A DNA stretch of 64,000 bases, taken from Agrypnia vestita. Its lineage: Eukaryota; Arthropoda; Insecta; Trichoptera; Phryganeidae. The notes under the pieces are model-generated. The model did not search any database. It worked only from the letters and a program-made list of their open reading frames with translations, and was not told the DNA's origin. Below are positions 41,690 to 51,263 of this stretch, one piece after another. The stretch is taken from assembly GCA_016648135.1 (NCBI GenBank), contig JADDOH010008095.1, forward strand, positions 1 to 64,000. Reading direction: 5' to 3'. Positions within the stretch are counted from its first letter, which is position 1. Every line of letters starts with the position of its first letter. A program made the translations under genes and the position numbers.

Positions 41690-42722
41690 AAGGTTTTGAG
41701 TGTGGTAGATGAAATAAGAGGTCTAGGCGTAATTGTTGACAAAAAGTTTTCTTTAGTCCACCATATCAACTCAACAGTTGATAGAAGATTAAGAACTTTA
41801 GGTTTCTTACTTAGGTTAAGCAAAGATTTCAAGAAAATTGAAACTTTCATATTATTATTTAAGACCCTGATTCGACCAATACTAGAATTTAATATAGTTG
41901 TATGGATTCCTCATTATACAGTTCCCATGAGTACCTAATGAAGAGAAAGTCCAAAATAAGTTTCTTAGATTTATCAATTATAAGCTTCAAGTAACATTGA
42001 TTACAACATTATTACTCTTTTAGCTTTATTGATAAACTAGAGACTAGAAGAAAAGTGATAGATTTTCTCTTTTTACACAAATTAATAAATGGTACTATCG
42101 ACTGTCCTCAACTACTGGAACATATCTGCTTGCGTGTTCCGTCTCGCATAACTAGAAGTCATGCCGGTTTTGCCGTGGAAACTGCAGCTACTAACTACAT
42201 CTTTAATTCTCCACTGTCTAAAGGCTTCCTAGGCTGACAAACAGATAACAGCAACTTGACGTCTTTGCCAATAACTGTATAATATTCAAAGATATATTAA
42301 ACGTTGTATTGAAAGATTAGTAGAATTTGTTAAATTGTACTTAAATAATTGATTTGTATTTGTTTTGATTGTTGGTTGAGTGAGATAACTAACCGTATGT
42401 AAATTTATTATTTTATTATGACTTACAAAGCTTGAGTTATTGCCTTTCTCTCTATATTATTCCTTTTTTGTTTTTGAATTTCAATTATATTATGTTTTCC
42501 TTATATCTCTGCTTGTTATATACTTGCTTTTTACGTTAAATTAAATTAAATTTATATTTATATATTTGAATCTGTATTTTAAGTATTTTCTTTCCACTTC
42601 ATGTTATTATTTTTTTTACATTTTGTTATTTTTTTTCTTTAAACTAAATATTCTATTAGTGTACACTTTACCTATCTGTATGTAAAAGCCCTGTAGGGCG
42701 TTAATAAATAAATAAATAATAA
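41690..42722 (+). pseudogene. Jockey-like LINE, C-terminal coding end plus 3' untranslated region
   Basis: The fullest copy of this family. Reads IRGLGVIVDKKFSLVHHINS, LGFLLRLSKDFKKIETF, LLFKTLIRPILEFNIVVWIP (the 'LVRPILEY.SVVW.P' motif), frameshift and stops near 41936, KVIDFLFLHKLINGTIDCPQ, HICLRVPSRITRSHAGFA, TNYIFNSPLSKGFL. Then the untranslated region with GCAACTTGACGTCTTTGCC and a terminal GTAAAAGCCCTGTAGGGCG with a TAAA tail. 5' truncated before the polymerase catalytic site; inactive. Confidence 0.85.
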
Positions 42723-43317
42723 ATAACAAAAAATAAAATAAACTGTGGATTATTTTTATTTCTAATACAATTTAAAACGGCCTTTCAGAAAAAATACACT
42801 TTTAAAAAAAATTACTTTTTGTTATAATTGTCCTCAGACTCAATTAGATTGTCCCGAATTATTATCCAAACTCTTTCATAAGTTCTAAGAAATAATAAAG
42901 TTCTAAGAACCAACCCTATTCTTTTTACTCCTCTTGTTTCTACTAACTAAGGCAAAACGCATACTTGTGGCGAACTCGTATAATTTAGATTTATTTCAAA
43001 ATAACCCACTAATGTACGACGCTTGCTTTCCGATCGATTTTTCAAATAAAATATATGTTATTATTTTCCACTATATTAATTACATATAGTTTCATCAATA
43101 TACTATATCCATATATATATATGTACACCACGTGAATAGGATATTGTGTAACTACCAGTGAAAACCTGTCATTGGCTTTCTTTATGTTCCACATTCCTTG
43201 TTTTTTCATAATTATTGTAAGGTGTTGGTTTTCCAAATAAATATAAATAAATTAAATAAATATAAATAAAATTTTGAAACTTTAGTGAAATAGTTATTTG
43301 AGCGTCAATGATGACAG
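42723..43317. other. AT-rich stretch without a gene
   Basis: Nothing assigned. A small ATATAT microsatellite is at 43100-43125. Confidence 0.35.
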
Positions 43318-43420
43318 ATTTTATTATTATTATTAGATTTTATTCTATATTGTAGGTAAACGTCTACTATTGCCGAAAATAATATTATTTCAGTAATAAA
43401 CTAAGTTTTTACGCAAACAA
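43318..43420. repeat. Repeat shared with 63440-63505
   Basis: TATTGTAGGTAAACGTCTAC followed by TATTGCC... here matches TACTGTAGGTACACGTCTAC followed by TGTTACC... at 63449. Class unknown. Confidence 0.5.
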
Positions 43421-43869
43421 TTGTATTTTCATCTACATATTTTTAATTTCGCGCAAAAACGCCCGCAGCTGTCATTTCGCCAACGTGCCTATGTAAACAT
43501 CAAGTCTATGTAAACATTTCATTGTGTCTATGACAACAGATCAAGAGACACGGTGATATTTACTTAGGCGTGATGTCATTTGCTCTTTCCCGTATTTCAG
43601 TTAAAATGGCCGATTGCAGAATAAATAATAAATAATAAATAATTAACTAAATATAATAATTTAAAAAAATACTGGCAACAGATTCGTTAGCGGCCGACTG
43701 CACCGCGCCACGTGTAAGAAGTCGGCATGTAGAACTTGGCAACGAGCAAAAGCTCCCACATCGGCCCTACACTTTCGCCAGAATCGGCATTATTTTAATG
43801 CTGAAGCAGCAGCACTAACCATTCACTGTCTTTGTTGGTTCATTATAAAAAGGCAATCACAAAAGCGCA

Positions 43870-44100
43870 GTAAAAATGTATAAAACTCGAGGGTCGTCTC
43901 GCCCGCTAGGAAGTTCCCGGCCGCCCTGTAGCCCGCGGACGCATCAGCGCCGCAGCCGCCGGCATGACGTATGCACCGGCCGCTGCACAAACGGTCTGGC
44001 CCTGAACCCGGCGCGGGCCCGCAAGGCCGCCCCGCCAGCAAACTGGACTAAAATGGTGCAACTGGGGTCTCGAACGCACTGGGGTCCGCACACTGGTTTT
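43870..44100. other. GC-rich island of unknown origin
   Basis: About 200 bp with far higher GC and CpG than anything around it, open in four frames (which GC richness alone would cause). No domain readable. It lies just before LTR-related sequence and may be part of that element, or a CpG-rich remnant of a gene 5' end. Confidence 0.35.
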
Positions 44101-44240
44101 TTATTCTTTTTTACGGCCTTTGCCAATTAGGCGTGGTCAACCATCACAAGAACACGGGTACACGTGTAATCATGTAATATTGTCTCGGAATGGCAGGCAA
44201 AAGGAACAGCGCATTTTCCGAATCCCTTGTAATCAATGTT
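44101..44240 (+). mobile_element. LTR-element junction fragment (copy 1)
   Basis: TTACGGCCTTTGCCAATTAG, GGTCAACCATCACAAGAACA, GGGTACACGTGTAATCATGT then ATATTGTCTCGGAATGGCAG. The same run occurs at 44697-45165, where it is split by a MITE, and the last part resembles the LTR at 59796-60647. Confidence 0.6.
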
Positions 44241-44696
44241 CCCTCTAATTTTTCTATTGTGTGTGCGGATCTTCGACGCATCTGTGCAGTGGCGGTGCGA
44301 CACATTTACACCCCTCCCCCTCCCCATAAACACATATACAATTCGTCATTAACCCTTATGTTACTACCCGGGCACCCGGGTATCCATTTCCGACTTCGAG
44401 TTAAAATAATTTTATTCATAAACCCTTCATGCTTTTGTCCGCCCGGATCCCCATTATATGAGGTATTTGAAAGGGATTCATGTATTTTTGGTGTAATTTT
44501 ATTTTTAAAAAGATATTTTATATGACCTTAAACTTGTCTAGTCCTCTGATTACTACCCAGGGTACCCATTCTGTATTGATATTCTCATTCAGTGATAGAC
44601 ATAAATTTTACCATCAGATTTCGTTGTATTGTAAAAATTAATCATGTTCAGTTTGTTTTTGAGTCTCGACGTTACATCATCACATTTTTTCTTCTT

Positions 44697-45310
44697 TTTA
44701 CGGCCTTTACCAATTAGGCGCGGTCAACCATTACAAGAACATGGGTACACAATTGACTGCCCCAACGAACGAGGCAGTAACTCAAATAAATCCATTTTTC
44801 AGGGGGACACTTTTAAGTTTCGAACGGGATTTCTAATTCTGTTTTGAATCTTCTCAACATTTTTTTGTGTGTCTGTAGGTAATAATAAGACGATCTTACT
44901 AGTAATTGAGATATTTTAACTAACTTAACTGATTTACTAGTTTTGTAAAATTCATATTTTTATCTGTTAAATATTGCATTTGAGATACTGCTGTCTTTAC
45001 TGTAGGTAGATAATCATGGCCTAAACCTAAAAATGGTACTAACTCAAATACCTAAAATATTGAGTTACTGCCTCATTCGTTGGGGCAGTCGACATGTAAT
45101 CATGTAATATTGTCTCGGAATGGCAAGCAGATGAAATAGCGCATTTTCCAAATCCCTTGTAATACACAAAACACTATCGTAGGATCTACAACGGTCTACA
45201 ATTATGTATAATTTTTGGGAAAAGTCTAAAAATTACTGGAATAACCGAGAAGCGACGAGAACCTTCTCCTAAATACAAGAATAATCTAGAAAGTATGAAA
45301 ATGCTATCAT
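44697..45310 (+). mobile_element. LTR-element fragment split by a MITE (copy 2)
   Basis: Left part 44697-44751 and right part 45092-45310 together reproduce 44101-44240 and extend it through ACCGAGAAGCGACGAGAACC and CTAGAAAGTATGAAAATG, which also occur in the LTR at 59796-60647. The interruption at 44752-45091 has its own inverted termini. Confidence 0.7.
44752..45091. mobile_element. TIR MITE inserted in LTR sequence
   Basis: Inverted termini GACTGCCCCAACGAACGAGG and CCTCATTCGTTGGGGCAGTC, extending another ~11 bp inward (CAGTAACTCAA). Flanked by ACA (44749-44751 and 45092-45094); removing it restores the uninterrupted sequence seen at 44150-44185. 340 bp, non-coding. Superfamily unclear. 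Confidence 0.8.
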
Positions 45311-45696
45311 TTGTGGGCTAAATCCAAGATAATGGTCCCATTGCATATACAACGAAAATGATTAATTCGCTATATTATTGAATGTGCTAATAACAAAATG
45401 AAAGGTAATTTACGTTTTAAAAGTAAGTATCAAATAAGATATTACACTTTAAAGTTTCGAAAACTGCGCTGCATGTTTTAAAATTTCATAGGCAATATAT
45501 GAGGTTAGGTTAGATTATTAGGTTTGGTTTGTTTAATTTAGATTACGATTATTTTAGTTAGATTAAATTAACAGGACATTAAATTATATAGTGAAATACT
45601 TATTTTCATTGTATGAACAACGGGACCATATTTTTGGATTATTCCCATTTGTGTACAGCAGTAGTCACTACTTAGTTATATTTGGATAATTCGTGC
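45311..45696. other. AT-rich stretch
   Basis: No gene. Contains a small GGTTAGGTTAG echo at 45503. Confidence 0.35.
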
Positions 45697-45835
45697 TAGG
45701 GATGTTACGGCGCTTCGATTTCGATTCCGAAAGGTCGGAACTTCCGATTGATTTTGCACCTCCGGTTCCGACAAATTGAAACCGGAAGTTATAATCGGAG
45801 GTCCAAGCATAGCGGCGGGATGATGATAATACTAC

Positions 45836-46327
45836 TTCTTCTTCTTCTTCTCGTGCCCTGTCCGTTTACCGGAAGTTGGCTATCATGTTAGCTGTGCGGA
45901 CTTTGTTTACTGCGGCCCGAAACAGCTCCACAGTAGACTGGCCACACCACTGTCTCAAGTTTTTTAGCCATGAAGTCCTCCTTCTTCCAGGGCCCCGACT
46001 ACCGGCAATCTTTCCCTGCATTATGAGATGCAAGATCTCGTATTTCTCTGGATGTCTCATCAGGTGTCATAGATATTGAAGTTTTCGGATTTTTATTGTT
46101 TTAATAACTTATTTTTCTTTATTCATCCGAGCCATAACATCTTCATTCGTAACTCTGTCCATACAGCTTATTATGAGAATTCTTCTGTAAATCCACATCT
46201 CGAATGCCTCAAGTCGCCTTTTCAGTTCTTCGGTAAGCGTCCATGCTTCCATTTCATAGAATAGATATATACTACATCATTCCATATACTACTATACTAG
46301 AATAGATATATACTACATCATTCGGCA
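45836..46327 (-). mobile_element. RTE-like LINE inserted in the hAT element, 11-bp target duplication
   Basis: Flanked by GATAATACTAC on both sides (45825-45835 and 46328-46338). Reverse strand reads AWTLTEELKRRLEAFEMWIY, RVTNEDVMARMNKEK, stop, LMRHPEKYEILHLIMQGKIA, GSRGPGRRRTSWLKNLRQWC, ELFRAAVNKVRTANMIANFR and a stop at 45866. The ordered blocks and the 'GRRGPGRRR.SWLKNLR.W' tail are typical of this insect LINE lineage. Only one clear stop, so a fairly recent 5'-truncated insertion. Confidence 0.88.
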
Positions 46328-46369
46328 GATAATACTACATCTGACGAAAATGCAGTTTTGGACAAAAAA

Positions 46370-46645
46370 AATTATATTGAAGAGTCTTCTTAATGAGCAT
46401 AATAGAGAAAAACGTATTCCTATCAGTGACGATCCTTTGTTATGGTGGAAAGTGAATACAGAATTTCAATCCCTGAACTCGATTCCCGCCAGTATTTGTC
46501 ATCTCACCAAGCTCAGTAGCAAGTGAACAACTTTTTAGTGGTGCTGGCCTAATATATGACACGCTGAGAAAGAGATTTGACGGAGATAAAGCTGCGAAGC
46601 TTTTGTTCATTAAAAACAATTTGAATAAATTAAATACTATGTTTT
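46370..46645 (+). pseudogene. hAT transposase C-terminal (dimerisation) remnant
   Basis: Reads IPISDDPLLWWKVNTEFQSL then NSIPAS, frameshift near 46505, SSVASEQLFSGAGLIYDTLR and KRFDGDKAAKLLFIKNNL. 'DPL.WW..N...FP.L', 'P.SSVASE.LFS.AG' and 'R..L....A..LLFLK.NL' are the classic hAT C-terminal motifs. The catalytic N-terminal two thirds are missing. Confidence 0.88.
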
Positions 46646-46790
46646 AAACCACTTTATTGCTATATATTAGTCAACTAGTTTCGGTTGGACTCAACCTTAT
46701 AATTGTCCTGAAGAAGGTTGAGTCCAACCGAAACTAGTTGACAAATATATATAGCAATAAAGTGGTTTAAAACATAGTATTTCATTTATT
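46640..46790. mobile_element. Foldback Penelope-like terminus (family 7)
   Basis: Inverted arms of about 70 bp: ACTATGTTTTAAACCACTTT at the left and AAAGTGGTTTAAAACATAGT at the right, meeting at the hammerhead 46703-46744. The left arm reproduces stem II, GAAAC and stem III in inverse but lacks CTGAAGA. Inserted at the end of the hAT transposase. Confidence 0.75.
46703..46744 (+). ncRNA. Hammerhead ribozyme (family 7)
   Basis: Helix I TTGTC (46703-46707) with GACAA (46740-46744), 5 bp; CTGAAGA 46708-46714; extra A; stem II GGTTG-AGTC-CAACC, perfect; GAAAC 46730-46734; stem III ACTAGT palindrome; GTT with the predicted cut after 46739. Complete by inspection, with stems unrelated in sequence to the other families. 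Confidence 0.88.
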
Positions 46791-47128
46791 CTTAAATGTC
46801 TTGTAATGTCAAGCCACAAAGTGTTTTCTTGCTTTGAAAAGTTAAAAACAATATGCTTCTTTTGGAGTATTTTACTACTAGTGCTGTTTAAGATTTAGGA
46901 AAATTCGATTATTTTTATTTTCAACAACAAGGTAAGTGTATTGTCTTTTAAGCCAATATAAATGACACTGATGAATAATATTGTTTGTAATTTTACTTTA
47001 TAAGACCTTCCCTTAAAATATTTCTCTTCTGTCTCTGCCTTTGATACCGGTTCCTGGTCCGAGAAACCAAATCTAATAACTCCGATTCCGAATTCGGTTC
47101 CGATAAAGCGACCTCCGTAACATCCCTG

Positions 47129-48025
47129 ATTTGTGATACAAATATAACTCTATTAAATAGTCAACAAATAATGATCTTCTCTCCACTTCTTAATGTGTTT
47201 AAGAAACCCAAAATCAAGGCCATGAATTAAAATAACATGTAGTGTAATAATCTCAGGTGTGTAAATAAAATAACAAATGAATAGAGGTACTTTTAAAATA
47301 ATTCAGTTAATCACTTACAGGAAACGGGGAATCTTGATAATTAAGCTTAAAATAGAATTATATAAACCGGAGAATCTTTAACGATAAGAATGAATGAAAG
47401 GAAAAAAAAATCTTAATATAGGGTTTCATCGAAAACATCTAACTATCCATAGCGGAAAGGGTAACTTAAACCTTATAAATAAGTCGATTATACGTGGTAT
47501 ATCCACTGTTTGATAATAGACTTACAAGCCGAAATAGCTATGACATTTAAAATAACACTTAACTCGCAGAACTTAATAGTAATAGTTGAACTTAATAATT
47601 TAATCCTATTTTAAATTTCATTAAAAAAAATTTATCCCTTTGTGTACGAATTCCAGTGATAGGGTAATTTCACATTTTACAGATATCTATGAAAATATAT
47701 AAAATAGATTCAGAAAAATAAATTATGTTTTGTAACTGAGTATGGATGGTGTGAGATAATGTTTTCATTCATAATTTTTATAATACAAATCTTAAAAAAC
47801 ACGATTCCTTAAAATTCCGCAATGTGATTGGTCGTGACGTTGTTTGGCAAGAATTATAGATAAACATACGGGATCTATGGTGTTTGTCAGTATAATTTGT
47901 TTCGTTTCTATGGTAACCGGTCATCTTCGCTTTGTTTTTACTGGTGTTTGCATAGTTTTTATATAGATTTAGCAGTGTTTGTGACCTATTTTAATAAAAT
48001 AACTATCTAAGAACATATTTAAAAA
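47129..48025. other. Non-coding stretch with a Penelope-related relic
   Basis: 47455-47585 is the inverse of 41188-41335 (TTACAAGCCGAAATAGCTAT: stem II end, GAAAT, AGCTAT). The rest is AT-rich; 47880-48020 (GTTTGTCAGT... TCTATGGTAACCGG) could be a promoter/leader of the small ORF that follows. Confidence 0.35.
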
Positions 48026-48157
48026 ATGGAGGACGGATTTTCACAAGGAAAATCCGATAACTTACCGAAAATTGATGCTTTAATGTTGGATTCATTTTTC
48101 ATTTACCATCAACAAAACTTTTTCCCTGACATTATGGACACACTTTACAAAAATTAA
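48026..48157 (+). pseudogene. N-terminal fragment of an unidentified protein
   Basis: ATG at 48026 opens 43 codons beginning MEDGFSQGKSDNLPKIDAL and ending in TLYKN before a TAA. 'KSDNLPKVDA.M...FF' is, as I recall it, the start of a multicopy insect protein family with a SWIM-type zinc finger, so this may be a truncated retro- or transposon copy. The frame breaks where the next LINE begins. Tentative. Confidence 0.3.
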
Positions 48158-48735
48158 GAACGCAAAAGAGTTTGTCTATCTTGGGAGTAAAATCACATGG
48201 GATGGCCTTACAAAGAGAGAGGTTGACAGTCGCATCCACCAAGCAAAACTTGCGTTTAACAAAAAATTAAAGATTTTCGAATCCAATAATATAAACCTAA
48301 AGCTCCGCAAGCAATTAATAAAAACTTATGTGTGGAGTATTTTGCTGTATGGATGTGAGACATAGTGCAGTGCACGACAGAGAAAAAAATGATTAGAAGC
48401 CTTCGAGATGTGGACCTACAGACGTGCCCTAGGAATTTCCTGGAGAGACCACATTACGAATGAAGAGGTTCTCAGCAGGATCGATGACACCGGGCACATG
48501 ATGAATACCATCTCAAAAAGGCGTGCAAAATGGATGGAGCATATTTAATGCCATGGAAATCTGCTAAAAACTATATTGGAGAGAATGGTAGAGGGAAAGA
48601 TTGCCAGAGGGCGCCCTCTCCGTGAATATCTAGAGCAATGTGCCAAGATATGAATTGTGCCTCCTACACAGAGCTGAAGAGGATCGCCCGACACCGAGCC
48701 GAATGGAGAAGGAGATGTGCTTTGCCGCAAACCAA
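48150..48735 (+). pseudogene. RTE-like LINE reverse transcriptase C-terminal pseudogene
   Basis: Reads KNAKEFVYLGSKITWDGLTK, REVDSRIHQAKLAFNKKLKI, INLKLRKQLIKTYVWSILLY then GCET and a stop; LEAFEMWTYRRALGISWRDH, ITNEEVLSRIDDTGHMMNTI, KRRAKWMEHI, stop, ERMVEGKIARGRPLREYLEQ. The blocks follow the canonical order 'YLG..I...G....EI..RI..A..AF', 'LR..LIKTYVWS.LLYGCET', 'EAFEMW.YRR.L.ISW..H.TN'. Stops and frameshifts make it inactive. Confidence 0.88.
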
Positions 48736-49387
48736 TCCCATGGATTGAAACCCAAGAAGAAGATACAAAAAAGCCGGCTTGTTTTGTAAAAAAACGAATG
48801 AACGTCTACGAATACGCGAATTTGCTGCTACGTGTTATACGTCAGACGACAAAAAGACGACATACATATCAAAAGAAAATCTTTTTCATAAACGTATTTT
48901 CTAAACTAAAGATTTTTTTATGAAAAAAAATAGTGTAATTACCATAATGTGTCCTCAGAACGTACATTTACAAATATTGTTAAATTGTTTTACCTGCATT
49001 CGCACGACTATTAAAAAGGGGCAATTCAAAATGCAAATAAATAAAAGCGGTGCAAAAAAAAAGGTGAATAATCGACATCAGTCCGAAGGCCAGGAAGAGA
49101 CGGATCCCGCGGACCAGACAGCGAAAATCCTGCTCATTGCGCGAGGGTACCTGCCCTTATTGGGCGCTCCTACGAAACGAGTCCTTACGCGAAGATGACT
49201 ATACCAATTAAACCTTTTTCTTCGGCCAAGGTTTAAAGACCAGTTCTGGTATTGGCTGCAGGTAAATGAAAGAGGTGAGTACCTCCGACGGCCGTGACAT
49301 TTCAGGCTGCGAAAATCTTTTTGTTTCTTCACGGGAAGAGATCTTGCAGCTGGACGTGGTGGACACACGTTCCGAAGCATTTCTCCA
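48736..49387. other. Unclassified stretch
   Basis: 49060-49380 is GC-richer with open frames on both strands (92 and 100 codons) but no motif I can place. It stops exactly where the next LINE tail begins at 49388. Confidence 0.3.
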
Positions 49388-49910
49388 GAAAATAATTTAT
49401 TTATTTATTTATTTAACGCCCTTATTGGCTTTTACAAATACACAGAATAAATTTTTTTAAAAATAACATAAGACAGTTAAAATAATAATACTGTTAAAAG
49501 TTACAATAATAATAGTTAAAAATAATACAGAAAAACATGAGACAGATAAAATAATAATACAGTTAAAGGTACAAATAATAATAGTTAAAGGTAAAATAGT
49601 AATACAGAAAAATTTATTGTCCATTTCCATTTCGCTGAGATGTAAACAATTGTATCAGCTTTGTCCGATACACAGTTATACTATCAGCAAAAATGTCAGC
49701 CGCCTCTGCATGTTCATTCCCTAATGAGTGTAATCTGGGAATTACAGAGTTTGCTAATGCATTAGTTCTGACATTTCCACTATAATAGAATAATGCACTG
49801 TGTCTTGATGATTCGATGGGGCATATAAGTCGATCACACTAATAATCTGGGGGCAATCAATCAAATTAAAAACTCTTTACGATCCTATAAAGAAATAAAT
49901 AATGTTAATA
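49388..49910 (-). pseudogene. Jockey-like LINE, C-terminal end
   Basis: On the reverse strand NLIDCPQIISVIDL (frame 1) shifts to RLICPIESSRHSALFYY, GNVRTNALANSVIPRLHSLG, NEHAEAADIFADSITVYRTK, LIQLFTSQRNGNGQ and a stop near 49618. No ATG is in this frame. The 'R.SALFY.......NSPIPR.......DIF' pattern is typical of jockey-like LINEs. 3' end GTAAAAGCCAATAAGGGCGT with a TAAA tail (49388-49440). Confidence 0.85.
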
Positions 49911-50004
49911 TCATATTATAATATAAATGCGCTACGAGTGGTGTAAGTATTTTGCGGGTTCCCATTGCCAGCTTTAAAAAACAAATAGCGAGAAGTAGGG
50001 ATTA

Positions 50005-50553
50005 TTTTTTTTTACTCCCTTTATATTAACTCGTGGCGTCTGCTTGCTTGCCGTCAACAATTTTTTTTGGATCGATTTTTGACCCTTTTCCCGTGATCCA
50101 ATCGAGCTGAAACTTGGCAAGCAGACTCGTGGCGACGATCATGAAGATCTATCAAATTTTCCTTAAAAAAAATAATAATTATAGTACAAATTCGGATTTT
50201 TAGAAATTTTATTGGTTTTTTCAAATTGGAATCATTAGAAAAGTTTGATTAGCAACGGCGGCCCGATAACGTCGTGGAATATTTTCTAAGTTTGAATTAC
50301 TCCGTCAGTATGCATAATAGGTACTTCACTACGAATGTCGAAAATCTAAATTGACTGACAAATGTTTTTAGAATTTAATCTTCAAAGCATGAAGTATCTT
50401 ATCAAAGCTCAAAACATCTGACATTTTAGAAATATATTAAATTACTGTAAGTTTAGTGTTATGTTATCTGTTTTAATTCGTCTTTAATTGTTGTTATATT
50501 TTACAAAGAACGGGAGTATAATAAAAACTTGGTTTTTATGGGTTACTTTTTTT
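50005..50553 (+). repeat. ACTCCC-family repeat, full-length copy
   Basis: Forward copy, TTTACTCCCTTTATATTAAC to AACGGGAGTATAATAAAAAC and TTTTTATGGGTTAC. Contains every block of the family, including GAATTACTCCGTCAGTATGC and ACTACGAATGTCGAAAATCT. Confidence 0.85.
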
Positions 50554-50559
50554 TCTTTT

Positions 50560-51075
50560 TTAATTCTTAAAATAGGTAATATAACATTAATATTTCCTAA
50601 TATATATATATTGTAAAAATCAGTATATCTAATTTCTAATCAAAAGAACGTATCACAAACTTTCTTAGTTTTTTCTTAAAAATTTTCATATTTTTTTCGT
50701 CTCTAATATCCTCTGGCAGACTCACATACAACTTCATCCCACTGTACATCACAGAAGTTTGCGATCTTTTTTTCTTCCTGTATGGCAATCTTATTTCATC
50801 TTTTTTTCTTGTACAATGGTCATGTTCATGTTTCTCTTATTTTTCTTACTAATTCAAATGTATTGTTGTGTCCATTATCCAACAATTTTGTATATAAATA
50901 GAAGTACATTAAATTTAATTATTTGTCTAAATGTCATTATTTGTAGACTTTCTAACATCAATTTGATTCTTGTGCATCGATTTCTTTTTAGTATAATTCT
51001 TAATGCTTTATTTTGGAGTGTTGTTAATTTTTTCAATTCTTCTTCATTAGCCATGCAGATAAAATTTAATGTGTA
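50560..51075 (-). pseudogene. Jockey-like LINE, C-terminal end
   Basis: Reverse strand reads ICMANEEELKKLTTLQNKAL, RIILKRNRCTRIKLMLESLQ, IMTFRQIIKFNVLLFIYKIV, frameshift and stop, IRLPYRKKKRSQTSVMYSGM, KLYVSLPEDIRDEKNMKIFK then KKLRKFVIRSFD and a stop near 50628. 'LQ.KALR.ILK..R', 'G..L.N.LP..I......FKKKL..FL' are the usual late blocks. 5' truncated; two frame breaks. Confidence 0.8.
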
Positions 51076-51263
51076 GAAATATTACACTCATAAAGTATTA
51101 TGTACTGGTCACTTATAAAAATAATGTATTTAATATATATACGCGTTTACTAATTTATAATACATATACATATATGTGTTTTAAAATTATTTCTGGTAGT
51201 GGTCAATCCAGCTATCATTGAGCAATTGTGCATGCGCGGCATATGTCAAATACTATGGAAATA

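Larger units (their letters stand above)
45697..47128 (+). mobile_element. hAT transposon remnant with two nested insertions
   Basis: Termini TAGGGATGTTACGG and CCGTAACATCCCTG with subterminal CGATTCCGA/TCGGAAC words at both ends; flanks ATTCGTGC and ATTTGTGA (6/8 match) fit an 8-bp hAT duplication. The interior keeps the end of the transposase (46370-46645). A LINE (45836-46327) and a foldback Penelope piece (46640-46790) sit inside it. Confidence 0.8.

Noticed and set aside
43876..44130. Overlapping ORFs on both strands in the GC-rich island
   Set aside because: Open in four frames because GC-rich DNA has few stops; no motif or partner copy.
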